This document shows, one piece after another, positions 46,762 to 56,800 of a stretch of DNA of 64,000 bases. This DNA is from Seminavis robusta (Eukaryota; Bacillariophyta; Bacillariophyceae; Naviculales; Naviculaceae): assembly GCA_903772945.1 (NCBI GenBank), contig CAICTM010000070.1, positions 1-64,000 of the forward strand, in the 5' to 3' direction. Both the position numbers and the translations under genes were made by a program. The notes under the pieces are model-generated. The model was not told the DNA's origin and made no database searches. It saw only the letters and a list, made by a program, of their open reading frames with translations. The first letter of the stretch is position 1. Every line of letters begins with the position of its first letter.

Positions 46762-47247
46762 CTTTCTAGTTAGATGGATCAGCTACGGATCAGCCACACC
46801 TCGGTAAGAATCGAAGATGACGCACCGTGGAGCCGAAAGTGTTGCAGTGCTTCCACGGCCATACGTACCCGCGACGCTAAAACAAAAAGCTGTTACAGTA
46901 CTTGCGATTGCGAACCGCCTACCGGTAGCTAGCTAGCTAGTTACCACAGAGGTTTCACGCGGAATGAAACTATTGTCGCTAACCAATCGATGCATTGAGG
47001 AAGTTGGCTACCGGTATGTTTCTATCAAAATGAAGTTTAGTAATAGTTGTATATTAGAGAGTATGTACACGCGTGCCAAAGGCTTGGGAAGTTAGAAGCG
47101 AGACGGAGGAAAGCCGGTCCAATAGCGCCTCATGAGATGATCAGCATCCGTCCACAAGTGTGGTCAAAGCGCGGCTTTCAAAGATTATGTGCAAATAATG
47201 GGGAAGAAGAAAAAAGGAAGACTGGAAGATAGAGCTTGGAAGAAGCC

Positions 47248-48198
47248 TTATTTCCAGAGCTCTCGAAGGAACGCCAAGGTGGTGTTGTCCAACACTCGGT
47301 TGCGTGGTTGCTTGAGCCCGGCAATGAATTTGGCCGTGGCGCGTTCCTGTTTGCGCTCTTCTTCTTGGGCCATGTTGGCCTTGGCACGTGTACTGTCCAT
47401 TCCGAGGAGATCAAAGAGACGCTCGTTCTCCTTGCGCATGTCATTGACAGCGTCTTCCAGTTGGTTCATGTAGTCGCGTTTGCGTTGGCGGCTGCGCTTG
47501 GCATGGTGACGATTGCGTTCACTGTGGAAAGTAGTAAAGAGGAGGAAGGGCGGGTGAGGACACTGGCTAATGGCAGAGTCATTTTGTACTATCCAAGGTA
47601 GCATTGTGGTAACTTACCGTCGCAGATCTTCTTGTTCCTCAAAGGAAAGGTTAGCTTCCGCGCTCGACACGGGAGCTGCGGCGGCCGGAGCAGCAACAGG
47701 TGCGGGCTTGGAGATGGTGGAGAAACTCCTCTTGCGGGGGCTGCTCTTGGGTGCTGCCGCAGGAATGGATTCAAAGACCTGAGTCACCGAAGGAGGAGAC
47801 ACAACCGCAGGTGCGGCCTTGCGCTTGGGCGCTGCTGCCTTGGTAGCCTGAGGCTTGAGGACGGCAACGGGCTTGGGAGGCGCGGCCGGAGTTACAACAG
47901 CAGCATGAGGGTTACTGGCGGGCGCCACAGGCCTATTGTAGTGAGCCGCGGGGGGAATGTAGGTGGTGGTGCTGGGAATGACCACTGGCATGGGATGATG
48001 GAACGGTTCGACCACAACGGGTGTTGGTGCTGGATCACCGGAAGCCAAACTAGCCAACAACTCGGGATCAAACACAAGGTCAAAGTCTTTGGCAAAGATA
48101 TCATCAAAGTCACCGGTTGAAGCAATGTTGTCATTGAAGTAGTCAAGGTGTTCTGACAAGCAGCCGATGGGGGCAACAAAGTTGGTTTGGTTGGACAT
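47248..48198 (-). CDS. bZIP transcription factor 2
   Basis: Paralogue of bZIP 1, 284 residues in two exons, 48198-47618 and 47521-47248. The 96-nt phase-2 intron sits at the same codon as in bZIP 1, right before the basic region. The N-terminal SEHLDYFNDNIASTG-DFDDIF matches its sister. A long Pro/Ala/Val-rich stretch and SSPRKRSFS follow. The basic region is RERNRHHAKRSRQRKR (N-x7-R) and the zipper is QLEDAVNDMRKENERLFDLL. The tail NTTLAFLRELWK matches the end of bZIP 1. The ATG at 48198 is chosen because it aligns with the sister start; upstream residues look random. Nuclear regulator, targets unknown. Confidence 0.9.
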
Positions 48199-50022
48199 GG
48201 TCAAGGGAGCACGAAAGTAATCTGCTGCTAAAGAGTTGAGTCGAGTCGAATGCTTTCGATCTTGCCAAAGGACTAAAATTGTGAGTTGGGGTTGTGATGA
48301 ACGAGCTGCGAGTTGAAGCAATTGAAGTTGCAAGTTGCTGCGCCACGTGAGCAGTACAGTTTCTACGATCACCTACGGCAAGACAGCGCCTCGGCAACCC
48401 CACGGTGTGTCATTCAACCACCACATCAGCAACTTCCTTAAGGAACTGCCTACGTACGGTTAGCTCGTACGGCAGTACTTCAACACCTAAGAAATAGGAA
48501 CACAGATGTCTTCCATGAGACTTCTTTTCGCAAAGCAGAAGGAACTAAGTTGTTAAATAAGATATATAATGGGTTCTTGGTTAGCCCAATACGCGAGTAG
48601 CTTTTTTCCCGATTGCATGATTCAGTTAAATGGGCATTAACAAGAACTGCAAGCCTCAAGCCACATCATCTCGTCAGTGTAATGGTGTTAAATAAAATAG
48701 CAAAATAAGAGATATTACACATGAAACCAGAACTGCCCAAGTTCAATGGAAGTTAATGATGTTATCTAGAGGCTCTTGACGTCACCTATCCTGAGAGCTC
48801 CTAACGGGAGCCGGCAGATGAATCGGAAGCGGGCTTTTCACACTTGCGGATTCTTACTTAAGATTTTGTCCTTGCACTGGAGCGGCTGGCTCAGTTTAAG
48901 CGTTTGAAAGCAAAGTTTGGGCGGTGCCTGTGTTCGGTGAAGTCTGCTTCTCCGACAATGGCGGAAGCTAGCAGGCCTGTAAAAGGGAGAAGGATTTCTA
49001 CCGGCCACAGAAGAAGACTGACTTGTAGACCAGGCGACGACGCTGGATCGCTGGATAGTTAGCTAGGAGCTTAGCTACTAGCTAGCTAGGTACTCGCTCG
49101 GAGTAGTTCCTTGTAGCCTGTAGCTTTCGTAGCACAGGCCGCACAGACAATGACGGTCGCTGTGGATACTAGACTACATGTATAATAGTAGACTAGTATC
49201 ACTTCTCAATGTCTTTGGTGGCGACAAGGGATGATGTGGTCGATCAAACGTCAGCTGTTTCCCCGTTGCTTGGGTTTTTGCCTTGCTTTGGCTGTCCATA
49301 TTGACTAGCAGCTACCAGCGCCCTTCAAACTTAAACAAGCTACAAGCTACTCAGTATGCACGCATGTGTTTCTATTGCTGCTACTCGTTGCTTTCTCTCT
49401 TTGTCTTGGAACTTCGTCTCGGATTCCTGTGGGTGCCCGGCAGATGGGAGATTGTTGGCAAAGCGCAGGGGTGGTGGATGACGAAGAGGAACCTGCTCCT
49501 CAGAAAGAAGATAGATTCCATCGCAAATGGCAAGCAAGAAAGCCTGTAAACTGTGCTGTTCCTTTTCCCCTTTGCTTCTAATACATGTACTAGATCTACT
49601 ACTAGATCTACTACGATGAACATGTGGTAGATGGTAGATACGAAGTAGGCTTGCCACTCTTAGTGGTCAGCTTGTCAATGACGTCCCACGAAAAGCGACC
49701 AATGACAGTGCTGGTTCTGACCACGTCGGTTGTAGCCATGTCGTCTTCAAGCCACGTTTTTGTGCCTATGATAGAGTACTGTACGAGTAGCTACTGATGA
49801 GTGTGTGTTGTGTGCAGAAGGGGCGTGAAATACACAAGCTAGCTAGTTCTGTTTTCAATTACTAGTATCAGGTACTAGCTAGCGGCCAAAGTGAGGTGGA
49901 CTTAGACTATGATAAAGCGACGTAATTCTGGCCCCTTTTTTCCCATCATTCAAGAGCTCTTTGCTGGCTGATGGCTGGAACGGTACGGTACACTGTACCA
50001 TCCAAGATTACTACTGAGTACA
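48199..50022. other. Intergenic
   Basis: No gene recognised. Open frames around 49283-49660 on both strands overlap, and those with hydrophobic starts lack an ATG. AT-rich near 48540-48720. Confidence 0.4.
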
Positions 50023-50388
50023 TCTTATTTTCTTTTTAGTATTTTTACTACATTGCTACACTACACCAAATCCCATCTTCAATCACACTGTGGTGCACGG
50101 TAACATGACCTCCAGCGCTTCCAAAGAAGAGGAGGAGTCGTTATCCATACGGTAGTGGAACTATTTGACCAGTTTTGCTTTTCGTTTGGAGAAGAAGATG
50201 CCATTGAGTTTGGTGCAAGGCTGCCAGCACCAAGAATACTGGTAATGGGTATGTACAGCTGCAAGAGTATTCCAAGGCGTTGGCCACCATACAGCTCTAT
50301 GGGAAATTTGGACCCTGTGGACTGCCCTACTGCCACGGTTTGCCAGGGGCCAAGATTGTGAGCCAATTGGCCTGCATGTCAGACTTGT
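50023..50388 (+). pseudogene. 5' fragment of the AASDH-type gene
   Basis: Degenerate copy of the 5' flank and first 90 or so codons of the intact gene at 53846. Shared landmarks are the ATTTTTACTACATTG flank, GTGCACGGTAACATG, AAAGAAGAGGAGGA, the stretch coding FSFGEEDAIE, and GTATTCCAAGGCGTTGGC. It carries an in-frame stop soon after the ATG (50105) and small indels, and homology stops at about 50388. It has the same orientation as the intact gene, about 3.7 kb upstream. Confidence 0.85.
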
Positions 50389-51183
50389 GGTGTGTCTGCC
50401 CTGCTCTCCGGAATTGCATGACGATTCGATGTGATTCGATTCATCATTCGACCAGGATTAGTCCGCAAGGCCAGATGTGATTGTCCCACGTTGGCATTGT
50501 TGTGATGAGAGTTTTGCTGCAAGGACGACATACATGTACCAGTTGCAAACCCTACGGTACTGTACCTGGTACTACCTTTTATCCGCAAGAGTTTGTGGAT
50601 GTGGTGGTGGAGTTTGTGGCGAGTTTGCAACTGCAGCTACTGTTTTATCTGGGGGGGTTTTATTGATGGAATCGATAGATACATCCTATAGAAACGAAAG
50701 CACCTGGGATAAGCAACCACTCAGTATCGAAATGGTTTGAGGTGTTCTGTGTTGCTTGAGCTATTCGGCAACCATGAGCAAAGCCTCTGCTGTAGGGTGA
50801 AAGGGGACGAGAATCGATCTATAAAATGCAGGCAGCCCATGATCTAGATGGCTAGCTAAATAGATGGTGCGGAAAATTGGATGGAGCTGTCATCGCTTCA
50901 GCCAGTAGTTGGCAGGGTTGATCTAGCTCGTCGCCGGACGAGAGCCGACTCGAGGACGACGACATGGCACGGACACCCCCTTGCCTGATAACTCAAAGAG
51001 TCCCAAGACACGCCTGCCCCTCTTATTGCACGAACAGCAGCCCTACCGTGCCGTAACGCAACCAGCTCGATGAATTCACGGAGGAAGCTTGGCAGCTCAA
51101 TCCGGCGACAAGAGTTTGTCCATAACAGAAACTTAATCTATTGTACTGTACTACTCTTGTCAGCATCCAGCTGAGATGCTCAC
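50389..51183. other. Intergenic
   Basis: Between the gene fragment and the left arm of the inverted duplication. No gene seen. Confidence 0.4.
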
Positions 51184-52019
51184 ATTGCTCTCTAACAAAA
51201 CCGTTTCGGTTTCACACAATGATTAGTAGTTGTTATACTTAAAACTACTGGGCCAATGGCTTTGCTTTTGATTCAATCATTCACTCCCTTTGACACTTGG
51301 CCCTATTGGCTCAAGTGAGGGAGTAGAATGGGTCCTGCTGGATACCGGGTATGGAGACAAACATGGTGCACAGGGCAGAAGTTCAACTAAAGGGGGTACA
51401 GCATGTCACAAACATGCTCTAACAAAACGGATTCCAGGAGGAGCAGGCGGTGTTTCCACCGGACGACGTCCCTCCACTGGACGAGCAGTGCTTAATTTTG
51501 GTGAGTTCGCCATCAATCACCGTTTCGCTGACCTCTGTGTCGCAGTCCTTGCCATCGATCTGGCGGTTGGTGCACCACGAGGCAGAACCCAGGTCAGCAA
51601 GAGTCTCGCACTCCCCGTTCCGGACGAGCTTCTTCCAATCGTCAGGCTTGTCGGTCGAAAAGTCAAAGGTTAGCTGGTCGGGGGTGAACTCTGTCACGCT
51701 GGATCGGTCGGGTTGGTTGATGCAAAAGTCAAGTCCGGTTCTAAGCACCCATGTGTATCCCACAACCTTCGCCTTCTTGCAGGGCAAAGGGCACAACGTC
51801 CAGTAATCTCTTTTCACTTCTTCTTTGACGTAGGGGTTCCACCTGCAGGTCTCAGCGTCGGAAAAGGAAGGGAGAAAGACGACAAGTAGGATTGCGAGCC
51901 AGGAAGAGACAATAGTGGCAACGGTGGACATGATGATGTGATTGTGTTGTGATGGATAGTTAACCTTTGGTTTTGGTTTGCTTTTGGTTTGAAGTTGTGA
52001 GCTGATGGGAATATGAGCC
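51184..52019 (-). repeat. Inverted duplication, left arm
   Basis: Reverse-complement copy of about 52727-53626. The outer edge is at CTCTCTAACAAA and the inner edge near GGGAATATGAGCC. It includes a full secreted-protein gene with its 5' and 3' flanks. Compared with the right arm it lacks most of the ACCAAAAGCAA array. Confidence 0.85.
51419..51931 (-). CDS. Secreted cysteine-rich protein, copy 1
   Basis: A 170-residue protein with a clear signal peptide (SSWLAILLVVFLPSFSDA, cut about residue 26). The mature part has ten cysteines, an even number that suggests up to five disulfides (ETCRWNPY; WTLCPLPC; LDFC; NGEC; ASWC; GKDC; IKHC; NTAC; NPFC), and a Ser/Gly-rich stretch near the C-terminus (SSSGGTSSGGN). 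It ends in Cys. No family recognised. It differs from copy 2 at only five residues by eye (positions 3, 6, 25, 42 and one Arg/Gly near 74). A secreted or cell-wall role is inferred. Confidence 0.8.
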   Translation of the reverse strand: MSTVATIVSSWLAILLVVFLPSFSDAETCRWNPYVKEEVKRDYWTLCPLPCKKAKVVGYTWVLRTGLDFCINQPDRSSVTEFTPDQLTFDFSTDKPDDWKKLVRNGECETLADLGSASWCTNRQIDGKDCDTEVSETVIDGELTKIKHCSSSGGTSSGGNTACSSWNPFC

Positions 52020-52726
52020 CAGATAGAACAAAGCTACTAGCTAGTGGCTATAAGATATGAAGATACTGAGATCAGGCTCCTTGTAAGAAATGACACAGTA
52101 CAGAGTACACAGGACGAGAATTGAATTATCTTTTTTCTGAAACCGGTCAGGGAAAGTCCCTTGAATTCGGGGTCAACTTCGATTATGCATGGCCACAATG
52201 ACTTACTTCGAAGGCTGCGCGGGACCCGGTTTTTACTATGGCTCCTCTTCATGTTACGAGTTCTCTACTGCCTACTCTAGCTAGCGAGTAGTAGTTTACT
52301 CGAGTGCGTGACAATGCCCACTCCGAACCACATGAATGTAAGGCAGACGCTGCCAGAAGATTTAGACATGAATGAACTGCTCCGATTTAGCTTACGACTT
52401 AGTAATCTAGTTGCTGGCACTACCGTACATGTACCATATCGTAGCTAGCTAGTATTGAGCGATCTGTGGGAATTATATGCAGACGCTGCCAGAAGGGGGG
52501 GGGGGGAAGTTTGGTGTTCGGAAAGTTGCGGTAATAAGATGATCTAAACCAAAACATTTAGTAAATATTAACTTTACCGGTAACCCTACAATTACCCAAC
52601 CTACCGATCTTATGCTCGCTGCCTGCATGCGACGCAGGCGCTGCCAGAAGATGAAGTCAGATTCGATTCCATTCCATTCTCCGACAGTCACAGTGCCTCA
52701 ATGACAGTGTTGATCAGTTCAATCCA
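52020..52726. other. Spacer of the inverted duplication
   Basis: Non-coding. Holds three direct copies of GCAGRCGCTGCCAGAAG (52343-52359, 52479-52495, 52634-52650), the middle one running straight into a G tract of about 12. No gene recognised. Confidence 0.7.
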
Positions 52727-52755
52727 GGCTCATCTTCCCATCAGCTCACAACTTC

Positions 52756-52866
52756 AAACCAGAAGCAAACCAAAAGCAAAAACCAAAAGCAAACCAAAAA
52801 CCAAAAGCAAACCAAAAGCAAACCAGAAACCAAAAGCAAACCGAAAGCAAAGCAAACCAAAACCAA
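52756..52866 (+). repeat. ACCAAAAGCAA array in the 5' leader of copy 2
   Basis: About ten units of 10-13 nt (AAACCAAAAGC variants) just upstream of the ATG of copy 2. The left arm has only about two units at the same place, so the array expanded after duplication. It lies in the likely promoter or 5' UTR. The frame also stays open through it, which would add a Lys/Pro-rich N-terminus that I reject as coding. Confidence 0.8.
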
Positions 52867-52901
52867 AGCTCAACTATCCATCACAACACAATCACATCAT
52901 C

Positions 52902-53414
52902 ATGTCCATTGTTGCCTCTATTGTCTCTTCCTGGCTCGCAATCCTACTTGTTGTCTTTCTCCCTTCCTTTTCCAATGCTGAGACCTGCAGGTGGAACCCC
53001 TACGTCAAAGAAGAAGTGAAAAGATATTACTGGACGTTGTGCCCTTTGCCCTGCAAGAAGGCGAAGGTTGTGGGATACACATGGGTGCTTAGAACCGGAC
53101 TTGACTTTTGCATCAACCAACCCGACGGATCCAGCGTGACAGAGTTCACCCCCGACCAGCTAACCTTTGACTTTTCGACCGACAAGCCTGACGATTGGAA
53201 GAAGCTCGTCCGGAACGGGGAGTGCGAGACTCTTGCTGACCTGGGTTCTGCCTCATGGTGCACCAACCGCCAGATCGACGGCAAGGACTGCGACACAGAG
53301 GTCAGCGAAACGGTGATTGATGGCGAACTCACCAAAATTAAGCACTGCTCGTCCAGTGGAGGGACGTCGTCCGGTGGAAACACCGCCTGCTCCTCCTGGA
53401 ATCCGTTTTGTTAG
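52902..53414 (+). CDS. Secreted cysteine-rich protein, copy 2
   Basis: A 170-residue twin of copy 1 on the opposite strand. The start at 52902 is chosen because it gives the same signal peptide (SSWLAILLVVFLPSFSNA) and aligns with copy 1. The frame is open upstream to 52701 through a simple repeat. All ten cysteines are kept. Both copies look intact, and most differences fall in or near the signal peptide. The expanded leader repeat may change expression relative to copy 1 (inference). Function unknown. Confidence 0.8.
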   Translation: MSIVASIVSSWLAILLVVFLPSFSNAETCRWNPYVKEEVKRYYWTLCPLPCKKAKVVGYTWVLRTGLDFCINQPDGSSVTEFTPDQLTFDFSTDKPDDWKKLVRNGECETLADLGSASWCTNRQIDGKDCDTEVSETVIDGELTKIKHCSSSGGTSSGGNTACSSWNPFC

Positions 53415-53845
53415 AGCATGTTTGTGACATGCTGTACCCCCCTTTAGTTGGACTTCTGCCCTGTGCACAATGTTTGTCTCATTCTACTCCCTCACTTGAG
53501 CCAATAGGGCAAGTGAGTGTCAAGGGAGTGAATCACCAGCAAAGCCACCGGCGCAATAGTTATAGACAGCACAACTACTAGTACTAATCATTGTGTGAAA
53601 CTGAAACCGTTTGTTAGAGAGCAAGGAGGGGATCTTTAGCTAGATGCTGACAAAAGTATCTAATAATACCGGTAGATTAACTTTTCGGTTGTTTGTACAT
53701 GTAAAAATATCCTGCAGTAGTATCTTATTTTTATTGTTTTTCATTATTTTTACTACATTGGTCCAATTACCTGGACTGTGATCCTGTGAGAGCCGAGGAC
53801 GTAGCTCGAAAGTCCCTTCTTCGATCACACTGGGTGCACGGTAAC

Positions 53846-56800
53846 ATGGCTTCCAGTGCCTCCAAAGAAGAGGAGGACGCATTATCCATAGTGGAACTAT
53901 TTGACCAGTTGTGCTTTTCGTTTGGAGAAGAAGATGCCATTGAATTGGTGCAAGCTGGCGGCGGCACAAATACATGTATTGGGTATATCGAACTGCAAGA
54001 GTATTCCAAGGCGTTGGCACACCAGCTCTATTGGAGGTTTCGACCCACGTGGGTATTAGTGGACTGCCATGGTTGGCCAGGAGCCGAGATTGTGAGCCTA
54101 TTGGCCTGCATGCGTCTGGGTATCCCCTTTGTTCCGGTATCCTGTCGCAACCAACATGCGGGCACAGGACGACTCAGACGGATAGTAGAGCAGTTGAAGA
54201 AGAACGAGCAATCCTCCTCCCCCAATAACAACCTAAAAATTGAAAGAGACTCTGCCAGGATTGTGGCACTGACATGTTGCGAGAATGATCAAGATCCCGT
54301 GTTGGGTGTCTTTCAAAATGCCAATGTCCACTCCATTCTGTTCCTCAGTCAAGATGGGAATCTGCAAGAACGATTGGATGTGCCCTCGTATCTACCACAG
54401 GATGTACAAGATCGTGCCAAACAGAACGACAATCTGTACGTCTTGTTCACATCGGGAACATCGGGCCAAACACCCAAAGCCGTCATTGGATCGCAGCAAT
54501 CCACCCTCCAACGACTTCAGTGGTTTCAGCAGACATTCCCACCTTTACGGCGAGTGGCCAAGAGAACGCCACTCACATTTGTCGATGCCATTGCCGAACT
54601 CTTGGGGACCTTGTTGACCCGAGAGAGTCTTTTGGTGGCACTGGTACACAACAACTCAGGCACTAACAGCTTCGTGGAGACTTTGAACATGGCAAGACTC
54701 ATCGAGGAGACACAGTGCCATCAGATATCTCTGCTACCCAGTCAATTGGATCCAATATTACGGCTACAACAACACCATCATCAGTCACTGGTATCGCTCC
54801 AACGAATCGTCATTTCGGGGGAGCCTTGCCTGCCATCCTTGTGGCATTGCTTCTGTCAGGTGTTTGCATCCAACAGTTGTCAACTCATCAATCTGTACGG
54901 GCAAACGGAAACAACGGGCGACTGTTGTGCGGCTATATTGACAGAGTTACCGTCAGAACAGGTTGTGGTACACAACACAGTCGCCATTGGCAGGCCCATA
55001 TGCAGCAACACTTCCATTCATACGGCTGATGCTGCAACTTTTATGGCTGCAACTTGTACTATCGACAATGGTAATCATGACTCGACAACGAATCAGGGGC
55101 ACGAATTGATCGTATCAGGGTATGATTGTTTAGCCAATGGGTACCTGGGGAATGATGCTACGGAAAAGGGGTTTACAATCAACGAAGGAAAGACGACGTC
55201 CTTTGCAACGGGGGATATAGGGTTTTGTCGAAATGGCATCTGGTATGTGCAAGGTCGAAAGGATTATGTCCAAAAGGTAAATGGAGTTTGGACTGCTCCG
55301 TCCGAGGTAGAGACGGCATTCTTGGACTACTACAGACGGATGCAAGACTCTGCTGCGTCTACGGATAGCCTCGAGGCGGCAGCGGCTGCAATCCTGGATA
55401 ATCGAGTCTATGTTTTGTTGGAACGACAAGGCGATTCGACAATCGACTTCTCGCGAGAGCGAATAAAACAGAAAACGGGGCTTCCTTGGAATTTGATTCC
55501 ACAACAAGTGTTCCCTTGTCATTCCTTGCCTCGGACGTCAGGTACGGGGAAAGTGGATCGGGCACAGGTGATGAATATTCTAAAGGCGCGTATCCAAGAA
55601 GAGCGATCCAGTCGACCAAAGTGCAAGGACACTACCGCGACAATGACGAACGGAAGCAACGAGATGGATGTGTCCAAACAAGCGTTGCTGGGTCGATTCC
55701 GTGCGGTGGTAGAATCAGTCCTGATTCCTTCTTGGGATATTGCAAACGGAGAAGATGTATCCGGAGACTCCACCCCTGTTGGTACTTGTGCTCCTCGTCA
55801 CGACCATTCGGACATCGACATGTCGAAGTCATTTGTGGAGCTGGGCGGAGACTCCGCTCTAGCAGTTTCCCTCCATTATCAATTGCGAATGGACTGGGGT
55901 GCGCATTACGCAGTCTTCGCAAACAGCCTGGCTGAGAAGAACGGCATCAAACAAGAAACCAATCCTCTCTCCGATGTAACACCCATGGGTTTGCTCAATG
56001 CAGAATCTTTGATGCTTACATTCAGCGCTCTGACGAAGGAACCATCGACTAAGGTCGAAGATGCTGAGCTGTCTAGGAAAAGGCCGAAACTCAGCAACGA
56101 TGGCGTAAAGCCAGAGTTTAAACATGAGGCACTCACCGTGTGGTGCAATTCTCATGCGTCGGCTGCCTTCGCAGCGTGTGTGGATGTGACACCGATTGTT
56201 ACAACGGCACCCAAATCCAACAATGCTCAAGAGTACCGAATTGTTGCAGGCTGCCAGAACGGAGTCGCGCAAATGATTGCGTTGCGATCATTGGAGACGT
56301 CGCTCCTGCCAGACAAGAAGGATATCTTCGAAGGCACCAGAACGGGGTTTTGCCATCACTTTACAGGATGGAGAATCTCGTATATGCTGCTACACGACCC
56401 ATCGTCTGGAGGCGACAACTTATCGACAATGATCATTGTTTGCCTGGTTCGCCATCCAAAGCAAGTCCCAGAGGCAACCACCGGTGCAAAAGTTGTGGCA
56501 ATGTCAACTGACATGTCCTTCATACACTGGGCACGGGAATTTGATTTGCTCGATACTGTCGCCTCTCCACCCGTTGTGTGTGATGATCGGTTATGGGTGG
56601 TCGTGACATCCTCCACCAAGAGAAACCCCAACAATGCTCTACCAAGTGAAGATGACATGGATGATGCTGACGACTCTAAAAAGCACCAGATTGTCCTATT
56701 GAACTTGAAGGACGGCAGCATTGATGGTAGTTGTACAGTTGGGCTGCCTGTCAGAGTGGTTTCCAGCGCTGCCATGTTGGATTGCAACTTCGTCCGAGCC

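Larger units (their letters stand above)
43909..47247. other. Long intergenic stretch between the bZIP genes
   Basis: More than 3 kb without a gene I can support. Contains two local direct-repeat pairs (separate entries) and many GCTAGCTAG and ACCGGTA words. The open frame at 44340-44753 has no recognisable feature. Confidence 0.4.
52727..53626 (+). repeat. Inverted duplication, right arm
   Basis: Partner of the left arm, with the outer edge at TTTGTTAGAGAG. Sequence between the arms' coding regions is nearly identical, and the flanks show more differences, so the copy is recent or kept alike by gene conversion. Confidence 0.85.

Noticed and set aside
48880-48960. tRNA-like TGGCTCAGTTTAAGCG box
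   Set aside because: No matching B box, acceptor stem or cloverleaf could be drawn.
49356-49581. Small secreted protein suggested by a hydrophobic run MFLLLLLVAFSLCLG
   Set aside because: That frame lacks an ATG (it starts at GTG) and overlaps antisense frames of similar quality.
52701-52901. Extended N-terminus of secreted protein copy 2 through the Lys/Pro-rich repeat
   Set aside because: Copy 1 starts at the matching internal ATG and the extension would bury the signal peptide.
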